A stretch of 64,000 bases of DNA. It comes from Collinsella sp. (GTDB lineage Bacteria > Actinomycetota > Coriobacteriia > Coriobacteriales > Coriobacteriaceae). The notes beneath the pieces are model-generated. The model did no database searches, was not told where the DNA came from, and worked only from the letters and a program-made list of their open reading frames with translations. Location of the stretch: the NCBI GenBank assembly GCA_019414445.1, contig DXMA01000004.1:62001-126000 (forward strand). The letters are read 5' to 3'. How positions within the stretch are numbered: the stretch's first letter is position 1; the number at the start of each line of letters is the position of its first letter. This document shows, one piece after another, positions 35,187 to 43,725 of this stretch. The translations under genes and the position numbers were made by a program.

Positions 35187-36944
35187 ATGTTCGCCTCATT
35201 CCAAAAGAAGTATTTCCTATCCGATAAAGGCGTCGCCGGCGTAAAACGCGGCATTTTCTGGACCGCGCTTACCAATCTCATTACCATGGCCGGCATGGGC
35301 TTATTGTTCCTGGTCATGGCCGGTTTTGTCGAACATCTCGCCACCGGTGCCGACCTGCCGGATGCCCTGCCGATTGTGGGCGGCCTCCTGGTCTTTTTCG
35401 TGTTGCTCTTTGCCTCTAACTGGCAGCAGTATTACTACACCTACTGCATCTTTTACGAGGAGTGCGGCAAGCAGCGTATGGAGATCGCCGAGCGCTTGCG
35501 CAAGCTGCCGCTGTCGTTTTTTGGCCGTCGTGATCTGGCCGATTTAACCGAGACCATTATGGGCGACGTCCAGGCCATGGAGCACGCCTACAGCCACGTG
35601 CTGGGAGAGCTTTGGGGTGCCATCATCGCAAGCGCCATTGTGTTCGTGGCGTCGCTGTTCTTTTGCTGGCAGCTGGCGATCGCGGCGTTTTGGAGCGTGC
35701 CCGTGGCCTTTGCCGTGCTGTATCTGACACGCGGCCCCATGACCCCGGTGTTCGACCATGTGCGTGCCGAGAAGGTCAAGGTTACCGAGGCGATCCAGGA
35801 GACGCTCGACTGCGTGCGCGAGATCCGCGCCACCAACCAGGAGGCTCATTATCTTGAGGGGCTCAACGCCGTGATCGATGCCGAGGAGCGCGAGACCACC
35901 AAAGGCGAGCTCGCCAATGGGCTTTTGGTCAACTCCGCCTTTGCCATCCTGCGCCTGGGGATTGCCACCACGTTGGTCACGGGCGCTGCGATGGTCGCCT
36001 CCGGCCAGGTCGACTTTTTGGTGATGTTTGCCTTCCTGCTTATGGTGAGCCGCATCTATGCGCCCTTCGATCAGGCACTGATGCTGATGTCCGAGCTGTT
36101 TGCCGCCGAGTCGTCGGCCAAGCGCATGCGTTCCATCATGGAAGAGCCTGTGGCGCGGGGCAGCGAGAAATTTGAGCCCGTGGGCCACGATGTGGTGTTC
36201 GATCACGTGGCATTTGGCTATGGTGCGGGCGAGGACGGCCGCGCCGGCGAGAAAGTTCTTACCGATGTGAGCTTTACCGCCAAGGAAGGCGAGGTCACGG
36301 CACTGGTCGGTCCTTCGGGCTCCGGTAAGTCCACGGTGAGCCGCCTGGCCGCGCGCTTTTGGGACGCCACCGAAGGCACGGTTACCGTGGGCGGTGTGGA
36401 TGTTGCGAGCGTGGACCCCGAGGTGCTGCTGCGCGACTATGCCATTGTGTTTCAAGACGTGCTGCTCTTTGACGACACGGTGATGGGAAACATCCGCCTT
36501 GGCCGTCGCGATGCCACCGATGAGGAAGTGCTTGCCGCCGCGCGTGCCGCCAACTGCGACGAGTTTGTAAGCCGCATGCCGCAGGGCTATGACACCATGA
36601 TCGGCGAGAACGGCTCCAAGCTGTCCGGCGGTGAGCGCCAGCGCATCTCTATCGCCCGTGCGCTGCTCAAAGACGCGCCTATCGTGCTGTTGGACGAGGC
36701 GACGGCGAGCTTGGATGTGGAGAACGAGACCGTGGTTCAGCAGGCGCTCTCCCGTCTGCTTGCAGGTAAGACGGTTATCGTTATTGCCCACCGTATGCGT
36801 ACGGTGGAAAATGCCGACAAAATCGTTGTACTCAAGGATGGTGTGGTTGCCGAGCAGGGCACTCCGGCGCAGCTCAAGGCGGCAGGTGGAGAATTCGCCC
36901 GCATGGTGGCGCTGCAAAAGGAAGCAGCTACCTGGCAGTTGTAA
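35187..36944 (+). CDS. ABC exporter half-transporter, second subunit
   Basis: 585 residues; its ATG abuts the TAA of the first subunit. Membrane domain with KLPLSFFGRRDLADLTETIMGD, then ATPase motifs: Walker A GPSGSGKST near 374, signature LSGGERQRISIARAL near 481, Walker B IVLLDEATASLD near 500. Both subunits keep the catalytic glutamate, so the heterodimer has two consensus sites, unlike the exporter at 9040-12760. A family-1-like dyad (CAAAGGGACAGTCCCTTT, about 36953-36970) follows the stop codon. Confidence 0.92.
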   Translation: MFASFQKKYFLSDKGVAGVKRGIFWTALTNLITMAGMGLLFLVMAGFVEHLATGADLPDALPIVGGLLVFFVLLFASNWQQYYYTYCIFYEECGKQRMEIAERLRKLPLSFFGRRDLADLTETIMGDVQAMEHAYSHVLGELWGAIIASAIVFVASLFFCWQLAIAAFWSVPVAFAVLYLTRGPMTPVFDHVRAEKVKVTEAIQETLDCVREIRATNQEAHYLEGLNAVIDAEERETTKGELANGLLVNSAFAILRLGIATTLVTGAAMVASGQVDFLVMFAFLLMVSRIYAPFDQALMLMSELFAAESSAKRMRSIMEEPVARGSEKFEPVGHDVVFDHVAFGYGAGEDGRAGEKVLTDVSFTAKEGEVTALVGPSGSGKSTVSRLAARFWDATEGTVTVGGVDVASVDPEVLLRDYAIVFQDVLLFDDTVMGNIRLGRRDATDEEVLAAARAANCDEFVSRMPQGYDTMIGENGSKLSGGERQRISIARALLKDAPIVLLDEATASLDVENETVVQQALSRLLAGKTVIVIAHRMRTVENADKIVVLKDGVVAEQGTPAQLKAAGGEFARMVALQKEAATWQL

Positions 36945-36975
36945 GAAGGGGCAAAGGGACAGTCCCTTTCTCACA

Positions 36976-37005
36976 TTGACAATCGGTTACTCCGCATCGT
37001 TAATT
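36976..37005 (+). promoter_or_regulatory. Promoter of the metal ATPase unit
   Basis: TTGACA (36976-36981), 18-bp spacer, TTAATT (37000-37005). The operator at 37013-37030 covers the expected start point. Confidence 0.55.
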
Positions 37006-37012
37006 TTCAAAA

Positions 37013-37030
37013 GGTTAGCCATGGCTGACC
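37013..37030. promoter_or_regulatory. 18-bp inverted-repeat operator, copy 2
   Basis: GGTTAGCC-AT-GGCTGACC. Placed just after the -10 element, where a bound repressor would block transcription. Shares the central AGCCATGGCT with copy 1 at 33289. Confidence 0.55.
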
Positions 37031-37139
37031 TAGATAGTTAGATAAAATTGAGATATTTCAAAAGCGTGCTCGAGCAAACTTGTTTACTCGGGTGCTGAAG
37101 CACCATGCCGCGTCCAATGCGGCAAAAGGGAGAAGCAAC

Positions 37140-37385
37140 ATGAAGAAGTCGACGTTCAATACCCTGCTTGTCGGTGGCGGTTTTCTGCTTGGCACGGCCG
37201 GCATCAAGCTGCTTACCAGCGCTCCGGTCAAGAATGCCTGCGTGCAGGGTATTGCGTGCGGTATGCGCATCAAGAACGGCTACCAGGACATGGTCGAGCA
37301 GGCCAAGGCTAATGTCGACGACATGGTTGCCGAGGCTGCTTACATCACCCAGAGCGAGGCCGCTGCTGACGAGGCAGCCGAGTAA
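37140..37385 (+). CDS. Small membrane protein, PacL/DUF6110-like partner of the P-type ATPase
   Basis: 81 residues from the ATG at 37140 behind AAAGGGAGAAG. One N-terminal hydrophobic helix (NTLLVGGGFLLGTAGIKLL) followed by an amphipathic acidic tail (NGYQDMVEQAKANVDDMVAEA). Layout and position directly before a heavy-metal ATPase match the DUF6110 proteins of Firmicutes and, more loosely, mycobacterial PacL (DUF1490), which scaffold or feed metal-exporting ATPases. No histidine/aspartate metal motif is seen at the C-terminus, which ends EAAADEAAE. Both family links are from memory of the patterns. 18 bases separate it from the ATPase. Confidence 0.7.
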   Translation: MKKSTFNTLLVGGGFLLGTAGIKLLTSAPVKNACVQGIACGMRIKNGYQDMVEQAKANVDDMVAEAAYITQSEAAADEAAE

Positions 37386-37403
37386 CGCTCCCAGGCACAA
37401 ACT

Positions 37404-39479
37404 ATGAGATTCTCGATTATTAGCGAGATCCCCGGCAGGACCCGTCTTCAATTGGCGGGTCCTGTGCCAGAGAGCGATCTCGATGCACTTCTAAAGCTCA
37501 GTGGCGAAATCGATGGTGTGCGCAAGGTGCGCGTCTACGGCCGTATTGGCCAGATGGCGCTCGAATACGACGAGTCGCGCCGCGATGCCGTGCTGGCCGC
37601 CGTCGGTGCGCTCGACGCTCAGGCCATTGCCGACGCAAAGACAGGCTACGTGATGCAGCTTGAGCCACGCAAGCACAAGCTCGTCATGGATCTTGCCACA
37701 CTTATCGGTGCCCATTACGCACGTCGCTGGTTCTTGCCCACGCCCCTGCGTGCGGTGTTTGTCGTGGCCGGTTACATGGCATTTTTGCGCGCTGCCCTTC
37801 ATGAGCTCGCGCAGCCGCGCCTGACCGTTCCCGTGCTCGACGCTTCGGCCATCGGCATTTCGTTCGTCAAGCGTGATGTCGACACCGCGGGCCAGACGAT
37901 GTTCCTGCTCAACGTGGGCGAGCTGCTCGAGGACTACACCCGCGCCATGAGCGAAAACGAGCTCATCAACTCGCTGCTCGATGTGCCCGACAAGGCGCAA
38001 AAGGTCGTCGGCGACACCGAGGTAAGCGTTGCCGCCACCGAGCTCGAGCCCGGCGACTTGGTCGCCGTGCGCACCGGCATGTCCATCTGCATCGACGGTG
38101 TTGTCGAGCAGGGGAGCGCTATGGTCAACCAGGCGACCCTGACCGGCGAGCCGCTGGCCGTCGAGCGCAGCGTGGGCGACGACGTGTTCGCCGGTACCGT
38201 CGTGGAAGACGGCGGCATCTTGGTGCGCGTGCGCGCCAATACGGCGCAAACCAAACTGCGCTCAATCGTCTCGCTCGTGCAGACGGCCGACTCGCTCAAG
38301 TCCGAGGGCCAGTCGCATATGGAGGACCTTGCCAACAAGATCGTCCCGTGGAACTTCCTGCTCGCGGGCCTGGTTGCGCTCACCACGCGCAGTCTCATCA
38401 AGACCTCCGCGGCACTGATGGTCGACTACTCGTGCGCACTCAAGCTCACGGGTTCCGTTGCCGTCATGACTGCCATGAGCGATGCTGCCAAGATGGGCGT
38501 TATGGTCAAGGGCGCTAAGTACTTTGAGTCGTTTGCCAAGGCCGATACCATTGTCTTTGACAAGACCGGTACGCTGACCGAGGCCCAGCCGCGCCTAGCT
38601 TGCGTGCTCACGACCGACGGCTGGAGCGAGGACGAGGTCCTGCGCCTTTCCGCTTGCTTGGAGGAGCATTTTCCGCATCCGGTGGCGCGTGCCGTGGTCA
38701 ACGCCGCCCGCGAGCGCGGGCTCGAGCACCGCGAGCGTCACGCTGCGGTCGAGTATATTGTGGCGCACGGCATCGCTTCGTCCATCGAAGGGCGTCGCGC
38801 GATTATCGGCTCGGCACACTTTGTGTTTGAGGACGAGAGCGCGCAGCTCGAGGCCGACATTAAGGAGCAAATCGAGTCCCAGATGCAGGGCCTGTCGCCG
38901 CTGTATCTGGCGGTCGATGGAAAGGTCGTCGGCGTGCTCGGTATCGAGGACCCGCTCAAGCCCGGGGTCCGCGAGGCAATCGCCGACCTGCATGCGCTGG
39001 GCGTCAAGCATGTCGTTATGCTCACGGGCGACTCCGAGCGCACGGCCGAGCGCATTGCGCGAGAGGCGGGCGTCGACGAGTTTAAGGCCGAGCTGCTGCC
39101 CGAGGACAAGTACGCGTATGTGGAGCGCATTAAGGGCGAGGGGCGCCACGTTGCCATGGTGGGCGACGGCGTCAACGATTCGCCGGCGCTCGGTTTGGCC
39201 GATGTGGGGTTGGCCATGGGCGGCGGAAGCGACATTGCCAAGGAGGTCGCCGATATCATCCTGACCGATACGGATCTTGCCGCGATCGTGCGCCTGCGCC
39301 GCATGAGTCAGGGGCTTATCGATCGTCTGACGAGTTCGTATTCCAAGGTGATGCTCACCAACTCGGCGCTCCTGGCGCTGGGCATTACCGGCATGATCAC
39401 TCCGCAGACGTCGTCACTGCTGCACAACGGCTCAACGATCGCCTACAGCCTGGGCAACGCCAAGGCATATCTGCGTTAA
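37404..39479 (+). CDS. Heavy-metal P1B-type ATPase with SCA in place of CPC
   Basis: 691 residues. An HMA-like N-terminal region (SIISEIPGRTRLQLAG), actuator loop LTGEPLAVE, phosphorylation motif DKTGTLTEAQ (about residue 385), HP motif (HFPHPVARAV), and hinge GDGVNDSPALGLADVGLAMG. The membrane metal motif is DYSCALKLTG: the first cysteine/proline of the usual CPC is replaced, giving S-C-A. Such variants occur in manganese- or zinc-linked exporters, so the metal is uncertain. Forms a unit with the small protein before it; followed by a terminator hairpin at 39504-39549. Confidence 0.92.
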   Translation: MRFSIISEIPGRTRLQLAGPVPESDLDALLKLSGEIDGVRKVRVYGRIGQMALEYDESRRDAVLAAVGALDAQAIADAKTGYVMQLEPRKHKLVMDLATLIGAHYARRWFLPTPLRAVFVVAGYMAFLRAALHELAQPRLTVPVLDASAIGISFVKRDVDTAGQTMFLLNVGELLEDYTRAMSENELINSLLDVPDKAQKVVGDTEVSVAATELEPGDLVAVRTGMSICIDGVVEQGSAMVNQATLTGEPLAVERSVGDDVFAGTVVEDGGILVRVRANTAQTKLRSIVSLVQTADSLKSEGQSHMEDLANKIVPWNFLLAGLVALTTRSLIKTSAALMVDYSCALKLTGSVAVMTAMSDAAKMGVMVKGAKYFESFAKADTIVFDKTGTLTEAQPRLACVLTTDGWSEDEVLRLSACLEEHFPHPVARAVVNAARERGLEHRERHAAVEYIVAHGIASSIEGRRAIIGSAHFVFEDESAQLEADIKEQIESQMQGLSPLYLAVDGKVVGVLGIEDPLKPGVREAIADLHALGVKHVVMLTGDSERTAERIAREAGVDEFKAELLPEDKYAYVERIKGEGRHVAMVGDGVNDSPALGLADVGLAMGGGSDIAKEVADIILTDTDLAAIVRLRRMSQGLIDRLTSSYSKVMLTNSALLALGITGMITPQTSSLLHNGSTIAYSLGNAKAYLR

Positions 39480-39503
39480 CAGACGTGTTCACCCACGTTA
39501 TCT

Positions 39504-39549
39504 GGCCTGCGCCCAGACGGCATCGGTGTCGTCCAGGCGCAGGCCTTTT
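39504..39549 (+). terminator. Terminator after the P-type ATPase, overlapping the PIN gene start
   Basis: GGCCTGCGCC (39504-39513) pairs perfectly with GGCGCAGGCC (39536-39545), followed by TTTT. The next gene begins in the T run. Confidence 0.7.
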
Positions 39550-40042
39550 GCATTTGGATGCCAACGTATGGGTTGATTCGTTTTGCGTCGACCATGCCGA
39601 GTCGCTTGCCGCGCGTGCGTTTATTGGGCAGGCGACGGAGGCGGGGGCGTTGCTGTTCTTTCCGGTGCATATCGCTAAAGACGTGCTGTACGTTGTCCAA
39701 CACGAGCTGAAGTGCAGCGTTCTTGCCAGCGGGGGAGCGCTCGACGAGGCGTCTGCCCGCGCGATTGGCGATGCGGCGCTGGCGTTTGTTCGAAATATGA
39801 CCGAAAACGCCACGGCCGTGGGTGCAGAAGCGTCGGACCTTTGGCTGGCCGACAAATACTTAGCGCTCCATTGCGATTACGAGGACAACTTGGTACTCGC
39901 CGCATGCAAGCGCGCGCAGGTTGATTACTTGGTGACCAACGATCGCAAACTGCTCGAACATGCCGACCTTGCAGCAAAGACCCCGCGCCAAATGATGCCG
40001 ATTCTCGCGCTGGCCGAACGCGGCGGCGCGGCTATCGGTTGA
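39548..40042 (+). CDS. PIN-domain protein (putative ribonuclease)
   Basis: 164 residues if translation starts at the TTG at 39548, which gives a protein beginning MHLDANVWVDSF with the first PIN aspartate at once. A GTG at 39485 in the same frame would add 21 residues but would place a terminator hairpin inside the coding region; neither start has a clear ribosome site. Later acidic motifs: SDLWLADKYLALHCDYEDNLVLAACKRA and YLVTNDRKLLEH. PIN nucleases are often VapC-type toxins, yet no antitoxin gene is adjacent. Function uncertain. Confidence 0.75.
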   Translation: MHLDANVWVDSFCVDHAESLAARAFIGQATEAGALLFFPVHIAKDVLYVVQHELKCSVLASGGALDEASARAIGDAALAFVRNMTENATAVGAEASDLWLADKYLALHCDYEDNLVLAACKRAQVDYLVTNDRKLLEHADLAAKTPRQMMPILALAERGGAAIG

Positions 40043-40054
40043 CGCGAACTGTTT

Positions 40055-40091
40055 GCGGGCCTCTTGGACGACGATGCGCCAAGGGGCCCGC
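40055..40091. terminator. Hairpin between convergent PIN and unknown genes
   Basis: GCGGGCCTCTTGG and CCAAGGGGCCCGC pair around an 11-base loop. Confidence 0.65.
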
Positions 40092-40100
40092 GCCTGCTAT

Positions 40101-40535
40101 TTACAAAAGCTCGGCCTTAATGGCGGGACTTTCTGCGAGCTGCTCGGCTGCCTTTTCGTCGGAGCTGTCTAGTGCTGCCAGACTGCGGTAGACCCACTCG
40201 TTGACCTGGGTGTTCTTGACGCCCGCAGTTTGCATAAGGGCGCCTACCTCGCGGATTGCTGCGAGCAGATCGGCTTTGGGACCCGCGAGCTCGACCTCGA
40301 TGCCGTGGTAGGCGGCCACGCCGCGGTTCTCACTCACGTGGTCGATAAAGCCCTCGACGGTCTCAAACTGCTGGGCGAGAACCGCATCATCGTCAGTGTC
40401 CAGCGCGACGAGTGCGTTCGATATCGTGAGGGCGGGATGTCCGCAGGGGACAAAGCCTTCGATGACATCCATAGCTTCGGTAATGGTTGAGCCCAGGCCT
40501 GCGAGGGCATTGACGAGTTGCTGCTTGGTATCCAT
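40101..40535 (-). CDS. Conserved-looking protein of unknown function
   Basis: 144 residues, ATG at 40535 behind AAAGGACC. Mostly helical, acidic (LVALDTDDDAVLAQQFETVEGFIDHVSENRG, split here by charge), with no signal peptide or membrane segment. Not recognised. It stands alone on the minus strand; the region to 40774 upstream is non-coding and holds promoters for it and for tmRNA. Confidence 0.7.
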   Translation of the reverse strand: MDTKQQLVNALAGLGSTITEAMDVIEGFVPCGHPALTISNALVALDTDDDAVLAQQFETVEGFIDHVSENRGVAAYHGIEVELAGPKADLLAAIREVGALMQTAGVKNTQVNEWVYRSLAALDSSDEKAAEQLAESPAIKAELL

Positions 40536-40774
40536 AACGGTCCTTTCGACGGGTTAATTTTGCTTGGCGAAAATATACGTGACGCGATCGGTAGCAAAAG
40601 TGCGAAGTGTGGTGCACATTAGGGTCTTCACAGCTCGTGCATAGAGCAGCTGTCTGCCTTTAGAACGTGGTAAGATAGCTATCCACGAGCGGGGTTCACC
40701 CCGCGTGTTCCTTGAAAAGTCGACGGTTATCGGGTGTTTGCAGGCCCAATACCATCCAGACTTTCCCAATATTC

Positions 40775-41138
40775 GGGGGCGACTGGTTTCGACACGATAG
40801 CTCTGAGAGAGGAAGCAAGCCGAGGTCTCCTCGCCTCGTTAAACAGGGGTACCGTCAAATTGAATTGACAACAACTCTTCTTTTGAGCCTATGGCTCTCG
40901 CTGCTTAGTTTATAGCGGCGCGTCAACCCGGTGATTTCCCCGACACCGGCGCGACGTCATGTTAGGGGAATGCTCCCACGCACGTAATCGGTATGGCGCG
41001 GGCTAAGACCGAACCGGTTAGGACGCCGCGAGCGTGTCGCTGCGCGCAAAGCGTCCGAGACTAAACCAGCGACTGAGCTTGGAGATGCCAATCAGGGGGC
41101 TTTCGTGGACCGGAGTTCGATTCTCCGCGCCTCCACCA
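40775..41138 (+). ncRNA. ssrA: Transfer-messenger RNA
   Basis: Begins GGGGGCGACTGGTTTCGACA and ends with the T-arm GGAGTTCGATTCTCC, acceptor strand CGCCTCC and encoded ACCA; the 5' and 3' ends pair over seven bases. The tag reading frame before the TAG gives DNNSSFEPMALAA, ending in the expected LAA degradation signal. Rescues stalled ribosomes with SmpB (not in the window). A terminator follows 10 bases later. Confidence 0.97.
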
Positions 41139-41147
41139 ATAGTTACA

Positions 41148-41181
41148 AGCAGGTAGGTAAACGCACCTACCTGCTTTTTTA
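41148..41181 (+). terminator. Terminator of tmRNA
   Basis: AGCAGGTAGGT, 6-base loop, ACCTACCTGCT, then six T. Confidence 0.93.
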
Positions 41182-41195
41182 TTTCTAGTCCGTAC

Positions 41196-41329
41196 CGCGG
41201 AGAATCGAACTCTGTGCAGGGCGCGGGCGTAAAGAAAACGCGTAAGCGTTTTTAGCCCGCGGGCGAGGACGCCGGCAGGCGGCCGAAGCCGGTGCGGATT
41301 TGCGAAGCAAATACGCGGATTCTCCGCGC
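41196..41329 (+). repeat. T-arm-ended repeat element next to tmRNA
   Basis: Left end CGCGGAGAATCGAACTC (41196-41212) is the reverse complement of the tmRNA T-arm; right end GATTCTCCGCGC (41318-41329) is a direct copy of its 3' strand. Between them a core CAGGGCGCGG and GAAAACGCGTAAGCGTTTT (41234-41252). A homologous element with tRNA-Glu-matched ends lies at 61990-62127. Confidence 0.65.
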
Positions 41330-41400
41330 AAAGCCTCGACTGGATATAGATTCGATGCCGATCGGACTGCAGCCTGCCATGCCCCGCATCAACGTCGCCC

Positions 41401-41648
41401 CAGGCGGAAAATCCATCCCAGAATTCCGGCTCAGACTGGGATGCGGTTTCCGGATGACGTTTCAAGCGGAAACTGCATCCCGGAATCGACGCTCGGAATG
41501 GGATTCATTTTCCGGAAGACGCCTCAAGCGGAAAGTTCATCCCGGAATCCGCGCTCAGAACGGGTCGCGCTTTCCCAACGGCGGTCCAAGCGGAAAGCGC
41601 ATCCCGTAATCCCGCCTCAAACTGGGAAGTGCTTTCCGCTCCATCTCC
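41401..41648. repeat. Four tandem 62-bp units, each an imperfect hairpin
   Basis: Units start at 41401, 41463, 41525 and 41587, period exactly 62. Each reads GCGGAAA-nnn-CATCCC ... TGGGAT-nnn-TTTCC, so each can fold on itself. Units differ at about a quarter of positions, with some paired changes in the stems. Lies between tmRNA and the patatin gene; no coding potential seen. Confidence 0.85.
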
Positions 41649-41724
41649 TCAACTCCAAAACCCATGCGCCCTCCATTCCAAAACTGGGTAGAAGAAAGCC
41701 AAAACGCAATCGCAGGAGGTCAAC

Positions 41725-42603
41725 ATGACTGCAGAAGATAAGGCAAAGAACGCCGGCAAGGTCGCGCTCGTTTTGGAGGGCGGCAGCTTCCGCGGGCAAT
41801 TTACCGCAGGCGTACTCGACGTTCTCATGGAGGCCGGCGTCGAGATTCCGGCGGTATATGGCGTATCGGCCGGCGCCCTCAACGGCGTGAACTACAAGTC
41901 GCACCAGATCGGCCGTGCCAACCGCATCAACCTGGCTTTCTGCAACGACAACCGCTTCATGGGCGCCGCATCGTTTGCGTCCACGGGCTCCATCGTGGGT
42001 TACGACTTTATCTTCAACGATGTCCAGGACCGCCTGGACCCCTTTGACAACGAGACGTTCGACGCGAGCCCCATCGAGATGTACGCCGTCGCGACGGACA
42101 TGCTCTTTGGAACCGCCGCGTACCTCCCGGTCAAAAGCGCCGTACTTGACCTCGACGCCGTGCGCGCCTCGACCTCGTTGCCGCTGGTGACGCCGCCGGT
42201 CGAGATCGATGGGCACAAATACGTCGACGGCGGCGTAGCCGATTCGGTCCCCGTCGAGCACGTGCTGGAGGAGGCGGGCTTCGATCGCGCGGTTGTCATT
42301 GTCACGCAGGACCGCTCGTACGAGAAAAAGCCCTACGAGTTTATGCCCGCCGCACGCGCTCGCTATGCCGACTACCCCTACCTGCTCGAGGCTATCGAGA
42401 CGCGCCACGACCGCTATAACATCCAGCGCATGCATCTATGGAAGTATGAGCGTGAGGGCCGCGCGCTGGTCGTTGCTCCGCAAAAGCCGGTCGAGGTCGG
42501 TCACGTTGAGCATGATCCGGCAAAGCTCCTCGACCTGTATATTCAGGGCCGCCAGGAGGCAAAGCGCCTACTGAGTGATATCGAGGCATTTGTCGAGCGC
42601 TAG
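41725..42603 (+). CDS. Patatin-like phospholipase
   Basis: 292 residues, ATG at 41725 behind AGGAGGT. Oxyanion loop LEGGSFRGQFTAG, nucleophile Ser48 in YGVSAGALNG and partner Asp168 in VDGGVADSVP form the Ser-Asp dyad of patatins. Length and the C-terminal stretch (RRQEAKRLLSDIEAFVER) match bacterial RssA/YlbK-like proteins, which hydrolyse acyl lipids in the cytoplasm. No signal peptide. Single gene following the 62-bp array. Confidence 0.92.
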   Translation: MTAEDKAKNAGKVALVLEGGSFRGQFTAGVLDVLMEAGVEIPAVYGVSAGALNGVNYKSHQIGRANRINLAFCNDNRFMGAASFASTGSIVGYDFIFNDVQDRLDPFDNETFDASPIEMYAVATDMLFGTAAYLPVKSAVLDLDAVRASTSLPLVTPPVEIDGHKYVDGGVADSVPVEHVLEEAGFDRAVVIVTQDRSYEKKPYEFMPAARARYADYPYLLEAIETRHDRYNIQRMHLWKYEREGRALVVAPQKPVEVGHVEHDPAKLLDLYIQGRQEAKRLLSDIEAFVER

Positions 42604-42666
42604 TGTCGCGACGTCATGACCCATGGATGACATGTGCAGAAACTCTGGTCGGAGCCAAAATACCTG

Positions 42667-42694
42667 TTGACTCGTACGGTGAGCGGGGTAATAT
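42667..42694 (+). promoter_or_regulatory. Promoter of rplM-rpsI with leader hairpin
   Basis: TTGACT, 16-bp spacer, TAATAT (42689-42694). The leader folds GTTAC..GCAGAG-10-CTCTGTAAC (about 42701-42733), a possible L13-type autogenous control site. Confidence 0.6.
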
Positions 42695-42760
42695 GGACGG
42701 GTTACTTGCAGAGCCCCGTGAATCTCTGTAACAACACGTACTGTACATGGAGGAGTCTAA

Positions 42761-43204
42761 GTGATTTCGAAATCGACTCACTACGCCAAGCAGGGCGAGG
42801 TCCAGCGCAACTGGGTTCTCGTCGACGCCGATGGTGCTGTCCTGGGCCGTCTTGCCACCCAGATCGCAATGATCCTGCGCGGTAAGAACAAGCCCCAGTT
42901 CACGCCCAACAGCGACTGCGGCGACTTCGTTGTCGTCATCAACGCCGATAAGGTCCAGCTTACCGGTAACAAGGCCGACACGAAGACCTATTATCGCCAC
43001 AGCGGCTACAACGGCGGCCTCAAGGCTGAGAGCTTCCGCCAGGCTATGGAGAAGCACCCGGAGAAGGTCATCGAGCGCGCCGTTCGCGGTATGCTGCCCA
43101 AGACCACCCTCGGCCGTGCCCAGATGACCAAGCTTAAGGTCTACGCTGGTGCCGAGCATCCGCATGCTGCCCAGAACCCCACGAAGATTGAGCTGGAGGC
43201 TTAA
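42761..43204 (+). CDS. rplM: 50S ribosomal protein L13
   Basis: 147 residues from a GTG at 42761 behind TGGAGGAG. Core motif WVLVDADGAVLGRLATQIA, then YYRHSGYNGGLK and AVRGMLPKTTLGR as in L13 of other bacteria. Standard rplM-rpsI pair, with two bases between the genes. Confidence 0.97.
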   Translation: MISKSTHYAKQGEVQRNWVLVDADGAVLGRLATQIAMILRGKNKPQFTPNSDCGDFVVVINADKVQLTGNKADTKTYYRHSGYNGGLKAESFRQAMEKHPEKVIERAVRGMLPKTTLGRAQMTKLKVYAGAEHPHAAQNPTKIELEA

Positions 43205-43206
43205 AG

Positions 43207-43602
<396 letters not shown>

Positions 43603-43632
43603 GGTTTTATCTCCTTACGAGATACAATGTAC

Positions 43633-43670
43633 AAGCGGGGCCTGCCGATTGCTCGGCGGGTCCCGCTTTT
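43633..43670 (+). terminator. Terminator after rpsI
   Basis: AAGCGGGGCCTGCCG and CGGCGGGTCCCGCTT pair, followed by TTTT. Confidence 0.9.
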
Positions 43671-43725
43671 CATTTTCGACTAGAGTGGGCGACTGTGTTT
43701 TGCCTACTTGGGAAGGAGCGATCCT

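Noticed and set aside
33360..36944. Siderophore biosynthesis cluster
   Set aside because: The AraC-ABC-ABC order resembles the yersiniabactin uptake locus, but no synthetase or receptor gene is present, so only transport is supported.
41061..41465. 134-codon open frame on the minus strand across tmRNA
   Set aside because: Its translation (WWRRGESNSGP...) is the well-known antisense artefact of the tmRNA 3' end; no ribosome site and it runs through the terminator.
41401..41648. CRISPR array
   Set aside because: The 62-bp units are contiguous and each is a hairpin; there are no constant repeats with unique spacers and no cas genes.
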